A program made the position numbers and the translations under genes. From Verrucomicrobiota bacterium (GTDB lineage Bacteria > Verrucomicrobiota > Verrucomicrobiia > Opitutales > Opitutaceae): a DNA stretch of 37,291 bases. Each line of letters begins with the position of its first letter. The first letter of the stretch is position 1. The stretch is taken from positions 1-37,291 of the forward strand of contig JAEZUE010000092.1 of the NCBI GenBank assembly GCA_023443455.1. The letters run 5' to 3'. A model generated the notes under the pieces. The model made no database searches and was not told where the DNA came from. It saw nothing but the letters and a program-made list of their open reading frames with translations. Shown one piece after another: positions 27,415 to 35,190 of this stretch.

Positions 27415-30135
27415 ATGAATATGAATTCTCTCGATCGGTTGTCCTCTCGCTTCGCCGGCCTTCTGCTTGCGGCTTTGGTCCTGGTGGCGTCGCCCCTGCG
27501 CGCTGCCGAGGAAGCGTGCGCCACCTGTGGCGGCGCGGTCACAGTGAGCGGCGACTTCGCCCATCGCACCTTCGAGACCGCGCCCGCGGTCTCCGGCACC
27601 GGATTCAGCGCCGAGACCTACCGCGAGGAGGTCCATGGCAGCGCCTTCACTGTCACCATCGCGAACCTACCGGCCGGCCGCTACGCCGTGGAGATCGGCG
27701 TGGTCGAGACCTTCTTCAAGACGGCGGGCCAAACCGTGTTCGACGTGCACGCGGGCGATGTCGTGCTCGCCAAGGACTTCGATCCGGTCGCGACCGCGGG
27801 CGCGCCCTTCCTGCTCGCCACGATCAAGGGCCTGGTCGAGAAGCCCGACGACGCGTTGCGGGGGCCGATGCGGCTGACGTTCACCGCCAGCCAGGGCCAC
27901 GCGAAATTCCACACCATCACCATCCGCGACGCCTCCGGCGCCTCGGTGCTGGCGTTCGCGGCCAACGAACTCGCCGACGTCTACTCGGCGCAGGCTGCGC
28001 AAGTGCCCGAAGTCAAGGAGCCGGCGATCTGGCGCGATCCGGCCAAGCCGCTTGAGGCCCGGGCCGCCGACCTGATCCGCCGTATGTCCCTGGCCGAGAA
28101 GGTGGCCCAGTTGAAGAATGCCGCGCCGGCGATCGAGCGCCTCGGCCTTCCGTCGTACGACTACTGGAACGAGGCGGCCCATGGCGTCGCCAACAATTAT
28201 TACGCCACGGTCTTTCCGCAGGGCATCGGCGCCGGCGCTACCTGGAACCCGGAGCTGCTCCACCAGGAAGGCCGCATCATCGGCATCGAGGGACGCGCGA
28301 AGTTCAACGACTATGCCAACCGCCACGACGGCAACTCGAAGTGGTGGGCCGGTCTCACGTATTGGGCGCCCAATGTGAACATCTTCCGCGACCCGCGCTG
28401 GGGCCGCGGACAGGAGACGCTCGGCGAGGACCCGTTCCTCACCTCCGAGATCGCCATCGAGTTCGTGCGCGGCGTCCAGGGCGACGACCCGAAGTACATG
28501 ACCGCCATGGCCTGCGCGAAGCACTTCGCCGTGCACAGCGGCCCCGAACTCGACCGCCACCGCTTCAACGCCGTCGTCACCGAGCGCGATCTCTACGACA
28601 CCTACCTGCCGCAGTTCGAGCGCCTCGTGCGCGAGGCCAAGGTCGCCGGCGTCATGAGCGCCTACAACGCCATCGACGGCGTGCCCGTCAGCGCCAGCCC
28701 GTTCTTCCTCACCGAACTCGTCCGCAAACGCTGGGGACACGAGGGCTACATCGTCTCCGACTGCGACGCCATTCACGACATCTACAACCCGAAGCAGCAC
28801 GCCTACGTGAAGACCGCCGAGGAAGCCGCCTCCCTCGCCGTGAAGGCCGGTTGCAACCTCTGCTGTGGCGGCGACTACAACGCCCTCGTGCGCGCCGTCC
28901 AGCTGGGGCTGGTCACCGAGGAGGAGATCGACGAGGCGCTCCAGCGCACCCTCTGGACCCGCTTCCGCCTTGGTCTCTTCGATCCGGCCGAGATGGTTCC
29001 GTTCTCCCGATACACGCTCGCCGACAACGACCTGCCCGTCCATGGCCAGGTCGCGCTCGCGCTCGCGCGCCAGTCGATCGTGCTGCTCAAGAACGACGGC
29101 GTGCTGCCGATCGACCGCAACAAGTTCAAGCAGATCGCCGTCATCGGCCCCAATGCCGCCTCGAAGTCCATGCTCGAGGGCAACTACCACGGTAGCGCCT
29201 CGACCCCGATCTCCATCCTCGACGGCATCCGCCACGTCGCCGCCGCCGAGCTGAAGATCCTGCATGCGATGGGCAGCCCGATCACCACCAAGCCCGGCAC
29301 CGCCCCGTGGAGCGGTCAGGACAACACCACCGACCGCCCCGTCGCCGAGCTCAAGGCCGAGGCGCTCGCGCTCGCCGCCCAGGCCGACCTCGTCATCTAC
29401 GTCGGCGGCATCACGCCCGCGCAGGAAGGCGAGAGTTTCGACCGCGACTCCATCGAGCTCCCGCCGGAACAGTCGGACCTGATCAAGGCGCTGCACGCCA
29501 CCGGCAAGCCCGTCGTCATGGTCAACTGCAGCGGTTCCGCCATGGCGCTGCCGTGGGAGGACGAGCATCTCTCCGCCATCGTCCAGGCCTGGTATCCGGG
29601 ACAGGCGGGGGGCCGCGCCGTCGCCGACGTGCTCTTCGGTTTCTACAACCCCTCCGGCCATCTCCCGGTCACCTTCTACCGCGCCACCGCCGACCTGCCG
29701 GACTTCACCGACTACTCGATGCGGAACCGCACCTACCGCTACTTTCGGGGCACGCCGCTGTATCCGTTCGGTCACGGTCTCAGCTACACGACCTTCGACT
29801 ACGCCAATCTTCGCGTCGAGCGGGCCGGGGAGGGCGCGCTCACCGTCACCGTCGAGGTCGCCAACACCGGCGCGCGCGATGGCGACGACGTCGTCCAGCT
29901 CTACGCCACGCCGCCCGCCTCCTCGTTGCCGCAGGAGATCCGCGCGCTCTGCGGCTTTACCCGCGTGCACCTGAAGGCCGGCGAGAAGCGCACCGTCACG
30001 ATCGCCGTGTCCGCGATTTCGCTACGCCGATGGAGCGTCGAGAAGAAGGACTACGAGATCCCGGCCGGCGAATGGACCATCGCCGTCGGCGCCTCCTCCG
30101 CCGATCTGCGTCAGACCGCCACGATCAGGCGCTGA
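27415..30135 (+). CDS. GH3 glycoside hydrolase (beta-xylosidase/glucosidase-like) with malectin-like N-terminus
   Basis: Exported GH3 enzyme, 906 residues, signal peptide about 1-30 (RFAGLLLAALVLVASPLRAA). Residues about 38-190 form a beta-rich domain resembling malectin/CBM modules (GRYAVEIGVVETFF, TFDVHAGDVVL-like). The GH3 N-domain starts near 205, with YDYWNEAAHGV (248-258), RDPRWGRGQETLGEDP (325-340), CAKHFAVHSGPE (367-378) and nucleophile Asp449 in GYIVSDCDAI. The C-domain carries EGESFDRDSIELP (672-684), where Glu674 is a likely acid/base, and a fibronectin-III-like tail. The overall pattern resembles beta-xylosidases, but beta-glucosidase cannot be excluded. ATG at 27421 is an alternative start. 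Confidence 0.9.
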   Translation: MNMNSLDRLSSRFAGLLLAALVLVASPLRAAEEACATCGGAVTVSGDFAHRTFETAPAVSGTGFSAETYREEVHGSAFTVTIANLPAGRYAVEIGVVETFFKTAGQTVFDVHAGDVVLAKDFDPVATAGAPFLLATIKGLVEKPDDALRGPMRLTFTASQGHAKFHTITIRDASGASVLAFAANELADVYSAQAAQVPEVKEPAIWRDPAKPLEARAADLIRRMSLAEKVAQLKNAAPAIERLGLPSYDYWNEAAHGVANNYYATVFPQGIGAGATWNPELLHQEGRIIGIEGRAKFNDYANRHDGNSKWWAGLTYWAPNVNIFRDPRWGRGQETLGEDPFLTSEIAIEFVRGVQGDDPKYMTAMACAKHFAVHSGPELDRHRFNAVVTERDLYDTYLPQFERLVREAKVAGVMSAYNAIDGVPVSASPFFLTELVRKRWGHEGYIVSDCDAIHDIYNPKQHAYVKTAEEAASLAVKAGCNLCCGGDYNALVRAVQLGLVTEEEIDEALQRTLWTRFRLGLFDPAEMVPFSRYTLADNDLPVHGQVALALARQSIVLLKNDGVLPIDRNKFKQIAVIGPNAASKSMLEGNYHGSASTPISILDGIRHVAAAELKILHAMGSPITTKPGTAPWSGQDNTTDRPVAELKAEALALAAQADLVIYVGGITPAQEGESFDRDSIELPPEQSDLIKALHATGKPVVMVNCSGSAMALPWEDEHLSAIVQAWYPGQAGGRAVADVLFGFYNPSGHLPVTFYRATADLPDFTDYSMRNRTYRYFRGTPLYPFGHGLSYTTFDYANLRVERAGEGALTVTVEVANTGARDGDDVVQLYATPPASSLPQEIRALCGFTRVHLKAGEKRTVTIAVSAISLRRWSVEKKDYEIPAGEWTIAVGASSADLRQTATIRR

Positions 30136-30191
30136 CCGGTCGTTGCTGCTCTTCGCCGAACTCTGTTTTCCGAAGCAATCATCCCCAAACC

Positions 30192-31157
30192 ATGCATCCT
30201 ACGTTCATCAACATGACCAAGGCCGCCGTATTGGCGTCCGTCTTCGCGTTTGCCGCCTCCGCCTTTGCGCAGGACGGCACGATTCTCCCGTTCGAGGCTC
30301 CGCCCGAGCCCAACGCCATCCCGCTCGGCACCGGTGGCGTCGCCGAGCAGCCGGCGCCGGAGAGCTGGTTCAAGCAGTGGGGCGAGCCCATGGTGCGCAA
30401 CGTCTCCACCGCCACCCTCACGCCGTACCTGCCCGACCCCGCGAAGGCCAATGGCACGGCGGTCCTCGTCGCCCCCGGCGGCGGGTTCCGGTGGCTGTCG
30501 ATCAACAACGAAGGCTGGAAGATCGCCCAGGCGCTCAACGAGCGCGGCGTGGCCGCCTTCGTGCTCAAGTATCGGCTCTTCCCCACGCCCCCGACCATCG
30601 AGGGGCTCAAGCAGTCGATGAACCGTACCTTCGCCGCCGTGACGCCGAAAACCGGCGACGCCGCCGCAGCCGCCGCCGAGGCCACGCCTCCGCCCCGCCC
30701 GCCGCGGCCCGACCTGACCAACCAGCAGGCCGACGCCGAGGCCGCCTACGCCTTGATCGTGAAGAACGCCAAGGAGTGGGGCGTCGACACCGACCGTATC
30801 GGAATGATGGGCTTCTCGGCCGGCGCGGGGCTCACCATGCATTGCACGCTGCACTCGGAGAAGATGAAGCTCGCGTTCATCGCCCCGATCTACGGCGGCA
30901 TGGGCGCGGTCGAGGTGCCGAAGGACGCCCCGCCGCTGTTCACCGCCATCGCCGCCGACGATTTCCTCTTCAAGGGCGAGTTCGGCGTCGTGAAGTCGTG
31001 GTTCGACGCCGGCAAGCCGGTCGAACTCCACCTGTACCAGGATGGTGGCCACGGCTTTGGCATGGGCTATCCGGGGCACCCGACCTACTACTGGTTCGAG
31101 CCCTTCACCCACTGGCTCGACCACAACGGCTTCCTCAAGGCGAAGACCGCCAAGTAG
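30192..31157 (+). CDS. Exported alpha/beta hydrolase, acetyl-xylan-esterase-like
   Basis: Alpha/beta-hydrolase of 321 residues with an N-terminal signal (MTKAAVLASVFAFAASAFA at 8-26). The oxyanion-loop variant VLVAPGGGFRWLS (91-103) replaces the HGGG of lipase-type hydrolases. The nucleophile is Ser209 in MMGFSAGAG, the acid is probably Asp256 or Asp257 in AADDFLF and the base His287 in DGGHGFGMG. A Pro/Ala-rich insertion (about 152-175) sits between core strands. Similar proteins are annotated as xylanase-associated or BD-FAE-type esterases; deacetylation of hemicellulose is inferred from context. It starts 56 bases after the GH3 stop. Confidence 0.83.
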   Translation: MHPTFINMTKAAVLASVFAFAASAFAQDGTILPFEAPPEPNAIPLGTGGVAEQPAPESWFKQWGEPMVRNVSTATLTPYLPDPAKANGTAVLVAPGGGFRWLSINNEGWKIAQALNERGVAAFVLKYRLFPTPPTIEGLKQSMNRTFAAVTPKTGDAAAAAAEATPPPRPPRPDLTNQQADAEAAYALIVKNAKEWGVDTDRIGMMGFSAGAGLTMHCTLHSEKMKLAFIAPIYGGMGAVEVPKDAPPLFTAIAADDFLFKGEFGVVKSWFDAGKPVELHLYQDGGHGFGMGYPGHPTYYWFEPFTHWLDHNGFLKAKTAK

Positions 31158-31171
31158 GCCGCGTCTCCAAA

Positions 31172-31200
31172 GGAGGGGCGGTCCCTCGGGACGCCCCTCC
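31172..31200. repeat. GC-rich hairpin between esterase and GH31 genes
   Basis: GGAGGGGC (31172-31179) pairs with GCCCCTCC (31193-31200), and the inner GTCC pairs with GGAC around CTCG, with one bulged G. It lies 14 bases after the esterase stop and lacks a T-run. It may be an mRNA 3'-end stabiliser or a REP-like repeat. Confidence 0.55.
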
Positions 31201-31265
31201 ATAAACGTGAACAGGAACGGGCTGAGGCGCCTTTCCAGGTTCGGCCTGATTCCCTCTTCGTCGCG

Positions 31266-33872
31266 ATGAAACGATTCCTCCAGCTCCTGCTGGTTTTTGC
31301 CGCCGGCGCGCTTCGTGCCGACGAGGCGCCGCCGCCTCCTGTTTCCGTGCCGGTGGATGGTGGCCGGCTCACGATCCAACCGCTGCTGGACAATGCTGTG
31401 CGTGTCCGCTTCAGCCGCGGCGAACCGACTGCGGCGCGAAGCCTGGTGTTGGTGGAGACGCCGCCGCCGCCGGCGTTTCGCGTGCGCGAATCCGAGACAG
31501 GGCTGACGCTCGAGCTGGCGGGAATGAGTGCGTGTGTCGACCGCGCGAACGGCGCGATCACGTTCGCCGAAGCCGACGGGCGGCCGTTTCTGCGTGCGCT
31601 TGCCGCCGGTCGCCGGGTCGAGGCGGGCTCCGTGCAGGGCGAGTCCACATGGTCCGTCGCCCAGGCTTTCGATTCACCCGTGGAGGAACGACTCTTCGGC
31701 CTCGGTCAGTTCCAGGACGGTCACCTCGACGTGCGCGATCTCCCGCGCCGGCTCACCCAGGTGAATACGCAGATCGCGATCCCGTTCGTGGTCTCCAGCC
31801 GCGGCTACGGACTGCTGTGGCACAACTACGGATTGACGGAGTTCAACGCGGCCGACGAAGCGATCGAGCTTTCGTCCGTCGGTGGCGATGGCGCCGAGAA
31901 CGCGGTCGACGTCACGACGACCGAGGGCACGCGTCGCGAGGTCCGCCGCGAGTCGGTGTTCACCGGCACGTTCACGGTCGCGGCCGGAGGGCGGCAGGCG
32001 TTCTTCCTCGATGTCGGCCAGAAGATGGCGCGGCGGTGGCACGTCGAGATCGACGGCCGGCCGGTGGTCGATTTCGAGAACCTGTGGCTGCCACCAACGA
32101 CGAGCTGGTTCTCCGACCTCGCCGCGGGCAACCACACGGTGCGCGTCGCGGGCGTGACGGAGGATCGGCCGCTGCTGCGAGTCCGGCCCTCCCGGAATCT
32201 CACGGAGTTCCGATCACCGATGGCCGAGGCGATCGACTACGTCGTGATCGCCGGAAAAGGCGACGAAATCACCGCCGCCTACCGGCAGCTCACCGGTCCG
32301 GTGCCGATGATGCCGCGCTGGGCGCTCGGGTACATCCATTGCCGCGAGCGTTACAAGTCGCAGACCGAACTGCTGGACAACGCTGCCGAGTTTCGCCGTC
32401 GCGGCCTGCCTCTAGATGTGATCGTGCAGGATTGGCAGTACTGGGGCCGGCATGGGTGGAACGCGATGCGCTTCGACGAGGCCGACTATCCGGATCCGGC
32501 GGCGATGGTCCGCACCCTGCACGGACAGGATGTTCGTCTGATGCTCTCCGTGTGGTCGAAGATCGATCCGGCCTCGGAGGTTGGGCGGGCGTTCGTCGAT
32601 CGCGACTTTTTCATTCCCGGCACGCAGTGGGTGGACTTCTTCAATCCCGAAGCGGCGGCGTTCTACTGGGAGAATTTCCGCAATCGCCTGCTGCCGCTCG
32701 GCATCGACGCCTGGTGGCTCGACGCCACCGAGCCCGAGAACGACGATCTCTTGGGCCGTCGCACCCACCTCGGGCCGGGCGAAAACGTGCGCAACATCTA
32801 CCCGTTGTTCGTGAGCCGCACCGCCTACGAAGGGCTGCGTCGCGACGCGCCGGACCGCCGGGCCTTCATCCTCACCCGCAGTGCGTTTCCGGGGCAGCAA
32901 CGTTATGCCTCCGCCACTTGGTCGGGCGACATCGGCCACAGTTGGGATACTCTGCGCCGCCAGGTCGCGGCGGGCCTCGACTACGTGGTCACCGGTCTGC
33001 CGTGGTGGACGACCGACACCGGCGGTTTCTTCCGCCCGGGACCAGACCAGTATGCGAGCGATGAGTACCGCGAGCGCTTCCTGCGCTGGTTGCAGTTCTC
33101 GACCTTCACGCCGCTGATGCGCGTACACGGCTACCAGACCGATACCGAGCCGTGGCGGTACGGCGAAGTGTTCGAGACGGAGACACGGCGTTGGCTCGAG
33201 CTGCGCTATCGCCTGCTGCCGTACATCTACAGCGAGGCGGCGCGGGTGAGCTTCGCCGGGTCGACCCTGATGCGCCCGTTCGTGCTCGATTTCCCGCAGG
33301 ACGAACGAGCTCTCGCGCAGGATGCGGAGTTTCTGTTCGGTCCGGCGCTGCTCGTGGCCCCGGTGCTCGCGCCCGGCGTCGCGGACTGGCCGGTCTACCT
33401 ACCCGAAAATTCGGGGGGCTGGTACAACTTCTGGACCGGCGAACACGCTGGAGGCGGCCGCACGCTCCACGTTGCCGCGCCGTTGGAGCGCGCGCCGATC
33501 TTCGTCCGCGCGGGCTCCATTGTCCCGCTCGGCCCCGTGATTCAGCACGCCTTCGCGCAGACCGCCGCTCCGCTCGAGATACGTCTCTACCCCGGCGCCG
33601 ACGCCACGTTCACTCTCTACGAGGACGACGGCGAGACCTACGCCTACGAGCAGGGTGAGCGAGCGACGATTCATCTGCGCTGGGATGACGAAGCGGGGAC
33701 GCTGACCATCGGCCGCCGCGAGGGAAGCTTCCCGGGCATGCCGATCGAGCGGGCGTTACACATCACGTGGATCCGTCCCGGGGTTGGAGGCGCGGAGCCC
33801 GCTGTGCCGGATCTGGAGATTCGTTACGCGGGCGAGAGCGTCGTTGTTCGCCGTCCCGGTTCGGCCGAGTAG
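31266..33872 (+). CDS. GH31 glycoside hydrolase, alpha-xylosidase-like, with inserted PA14-like domain
   Basis: Exported GH31 enzyme, 868 residues, with a signal peptide about 1-18. An N-terminal beta domain contains RLFGLGQFQDGHLDVR (142-157) and LLWHNYG (183-189). Residues about 225-315 form an extra beta-rich segment (RRWHVEIDGRPVVDF, GNHTVRVAG) resembling the PA14 insert of Cellvibrio Xyl31A-type alpha-xylosidases. The catalytic barrel has IVQDWQYWG (386-394), nucleophile Asp486 in AWWLDATEPE and acid/base Asp555 in TWSGDIGHSW. These features favour alpha-xylosidase acting on xyloglucan oligosaccharides over alpha-glucosidase. It is the last gene of the enzyme block, and no terminator with a T-run is visible after it. 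Confidence 0.9.
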   Translation: MKRFLQLLLVFAAGALRADEAPPPPVSVPVDGGRLTIQPLLDNAVRVRFSRGEPTAARSLVLVETPPPPAFRVRESETGLTLELAGMSACVDRANGAITFAEADGRPFLRALAAGRRVEAGSVQGESTWSVAQAFDSPVEERLFGLGQFQDGHLDVRDLPRRLTQVNTQIAIPFVVSSRGYGLLWHNYGLTEFNAADEAIELSSVGGDGAENAVDVTTTEGTRREVRRESVFTGTFTVAAGGRQAFFLDVGQKMARRWHVEIDGRPVVDFENLWLPPTTSWFSDLAAGNHTVRVAGVTEDRPLLRVRPSRNLTEFRSPMAEAIDYVVIAGKGDEITAAYRQLTGPVPMMPRWALGYIHCRERYKSQTELLDNAAEFRRRGLPLDVIVQDWQYWGRHGWNAMRFDEADYPDPAAMVRTLHGQDVRLMLSVWSKIDPASEVGRAFVDRDFFIPGTQWVDFFNPEAAAFYWENFRNRLLPLGIDAWWLDATEPENDDLLGRRTHLGPGENVRNIYPLFVSRTAYEGLRRDAPDRRAFILTRSAFPGQQRYASATWSGDIGHSWDTLRRQVAAGLDYVVTGLPWWTTDTGGFFRPGPDQYASDEYRERFLRWLQFSTFTPLMRVHGYQTDTEPWRYGEVFETETRRWLELRYRLLPYIYSEAARVSFAGSTLMRPFVLDFPQDERALAQDAEFLFGPALLVAPVLAPGVADWPVYLPENSGGWYNFWTGEHAGGGRTLHVAAPLERAPIFVRAGSIVPLGPVIQHAFAQTAAPLEIRLYPGADATFTLYEDDGETYAYEQGERATIHLRWDDEAGTLTIGRREGSFPGMPIERALHITWIRPGVGGAEPAVPDLEIRYAGESVVVRRPGSAE

Positions 33873-34105
33873 TCTGACTGACCCGATGGGGGCGGTAGCC
33901 CTCTCGGGTAAAATGTTCTCCGCCAGCTTCCGGCGGGCGGTATCGCGGTTCTCGTGTCAACGGCGGCATCTTCTTCCCTTGCCTCGATTCCATGGGGACG
34001 GTTGCTTTTGTGCATTCGCAACCCCGCCAGCCCCCACACGACTGTGGAACCCTCACGTCCAGCACCACGCTTCTTGGCCGCAGCGCGCGTCTACCAGCCG
34101 TCTCG
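33873..34105. other. Boundary region between the CAZyme block and the defence island
   Basis: This 233-base stretch follows the GH31 stop. I see no convincing gene, tRNA, att-like duplication or terminator. Beyond about 34100 the sequence becomes less GC-rich and third-position GC drops, so the island edge probably lies here. An in-frame ATG at 33992 precedes the HsdR/HsdS fusion, but the intervening residues resemble no family. Confidence 0.4.
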
Positions 34106-34339
34106 ATGAACAAGAATGCCCTTGTCGAGACGAACATCCGTTCGAAGTCCATCACGCCCGCCATTGTCGACGTGGGATGGGATTTGATGGCACAGATCGC
34201 CGAGCAGAAGCGGGTCCCGGAGAAGGTCTGTGAACTGATGGCCTTGGTGGACCAGCTCGAAGCCCAGCAAGCCGCCGCCCGCACCACCGCCGAAAAGCTC
34301 CTCGAAGCCGCCGTCGCCGAACTAACTGAAATGGCATAA
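34106..34339 (+). pseudogene. In-frame HsdR-HsdS fusion remnant of a type I restriction system
   Basis: A 77-codon frame with two parts from different genes. Residues 1-31, MNKNALVETNIRSKSITPAI then VDVGWDLMAQI, match the very start of type I restriction subunit R (the 'N..E..I...FITPA...AGWD...QI' block). From residue 32, AEQKRVPEKVCELMALVDQL with EAQQAAARTTAEKLLEAAVAEL matches the conserved C-terminal coiled coil of specificity subunit S ('PLAEQ.RIV.KV..LMALCD.LE'). The methylase, target-recognition domains, translocase motor and nuclease are all missing. One internal deletion joining hsdR to hsdS explains this. The frame stays open, so a short coiled-coil peptide could still be made. It ends three bases before the next gene. 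Confidence 0.75.
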
Positions 34340-34342
34340 ATC

Positions 34343-35179
34343 ATGACCTCGATTCCGGCTGCCGAGCTACATACACCTGATGAACTGCTGGCCAATGCGG
34401 CGGCTATGTACGCAACGGGTGATTCCAAGTTGTTTCGAGGAGCAATCCTTGAATCCATAACCGCGCTCGAAGCTTTCGTGCAGAGAACTGTATTCCGCTC
34501 GCTCGAAGGCCGTCTTGATCCGCTGTTGGTGAAGTGGTTGGAGGAGAAAACAAGAATGGATTTCGACAGCCGCCTGTCGGTCTTCACGCCGGTGGCAACC
34601 GGATTGCCAATCGACAAGGAGTCGCGCCTTTGGGGTGGGTACAAGAAGGCCAAAGAAATCCGGAACAAGGTTGTCCACTCTGGGCGGAAAGTTAGCGCTG
34701 CCGACGTGGAGTTGGTGATGAACACGGTCCGCGAGTGGCTCTCTTATTTAGGGAGTACCGTTGAACTTGAAGCGGTGCTACTCGCGCTCAAGCAATGGGT
34801 TGAGCAATCAGGCAAGCCTTCCATCGAGAATGGATTACAAGCGACACAGCTTGTCGTGCAATATTTCCAACAGACAGCAGCAGCAAAGGCTGCCGTCGAG
34901 GTTGCTATCGATGTACGTGGTCGTCGGCAGCGCGCAGACGTGATTCTAGACTTCGGCCCGCGAAAGGTATTGGTGGAAACGAAGTTTGCTCGGTTCACCC
35001 AAAATGTTCGCAGCGTCATCCGAGAAGGGATCGATCAAGCGGACGAAATGCGTGTCGCGGCAGGCATCAGCCAAGCGTGCGTGATTGCATTTCTGCGGAA
35101 GCGGCCGGAATGGCTGTCAGATTCGGTCGAGCGTCACAGAGGTGGCCAGATTCTCTCCATCGCAATCGAGGCCCGATAA
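34343..35179 (+). CDS. Putative defence nuclease: HEPN-like N-domain plus PD-(D/E)XK-like C-domain
   Basis: Protein of 278 residues with no signal or membrane segment. The N-terminal helical half begins ANAAAMYATGDSKLFRGAIL and ESITALEAFVQRTV, typical of HEPN/DUF-type helices, and carries EIRNKVVHSG (106-114): Arg107-x4-His112 is the HEPN RNase motif. The C-terminal half reads RADVILDFGPRKVLVETKFA (197-216), where Asp199 or Asp203 with Glu212-x-Lys214 fits a PD-(D/E)XK nuclease core; an alpha/beta tail follows (SQACVIAFLRK). I do not know a named family with this pairing. It starts three bases after the HsdS remnant and is followed after 11 bases by an OLD-type ATPase, suggesting a two-gene toxin/effector-ATPase unit. 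Codon use is less GC-rich than that of the chromosome. Function is inferred. Confidence 0.6.
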   Translation: MTSIPAAELHTPDELLANAAAMYATGDSKLFRGAILESITALEAFVQRTVFRSLEGRLDPLLVKWLEEKTRMDFDSRLSVFTPVATGLPIDKESRLWGGYKKAKEIRNKVVHSGRKVSAADVELVMNTVREWLSYLGSTVELEAVLLALKQWVEQSGKPSIENGLQATQLVVQYFQQTAAAKAAVEVAIDVRGRRQRADVILDFGPRKVLVETKFARFTQNVRSVIREGIDQADEMRVAAGISQACVIAFLRKRPEWLSDSVERHRGGQILSIAIEAR

Positions 35180-35190
35180 GTAGCCCAATC

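Noticed and set aside
27667..29970. Antisense frame of 767 codons opposite the GH3 gene
   Set aside because: Shadow of a real gene; no recognisable motif, and the GH3 catalytic motifs are on the plus strand.
31172..31200. Intrinsic terminator before the GH31 gene
   Set aside because: Strong stem but no T-run on either side, so it is listed only as a hairpin.
33824..34039. Minus-strand 71-codon frame after the GH31 gene
   Set aside because: No motif or start signal, and it overlaps the GH31 3' end.
35077..35190. ATG at 35077 as the start of the OLD ATPase
   Set aside because: It overlaps the preceding gene by about 100 bases and the added residues are not family-like; GTG at 35191 begins exactly at the conserved N-terminal strand.
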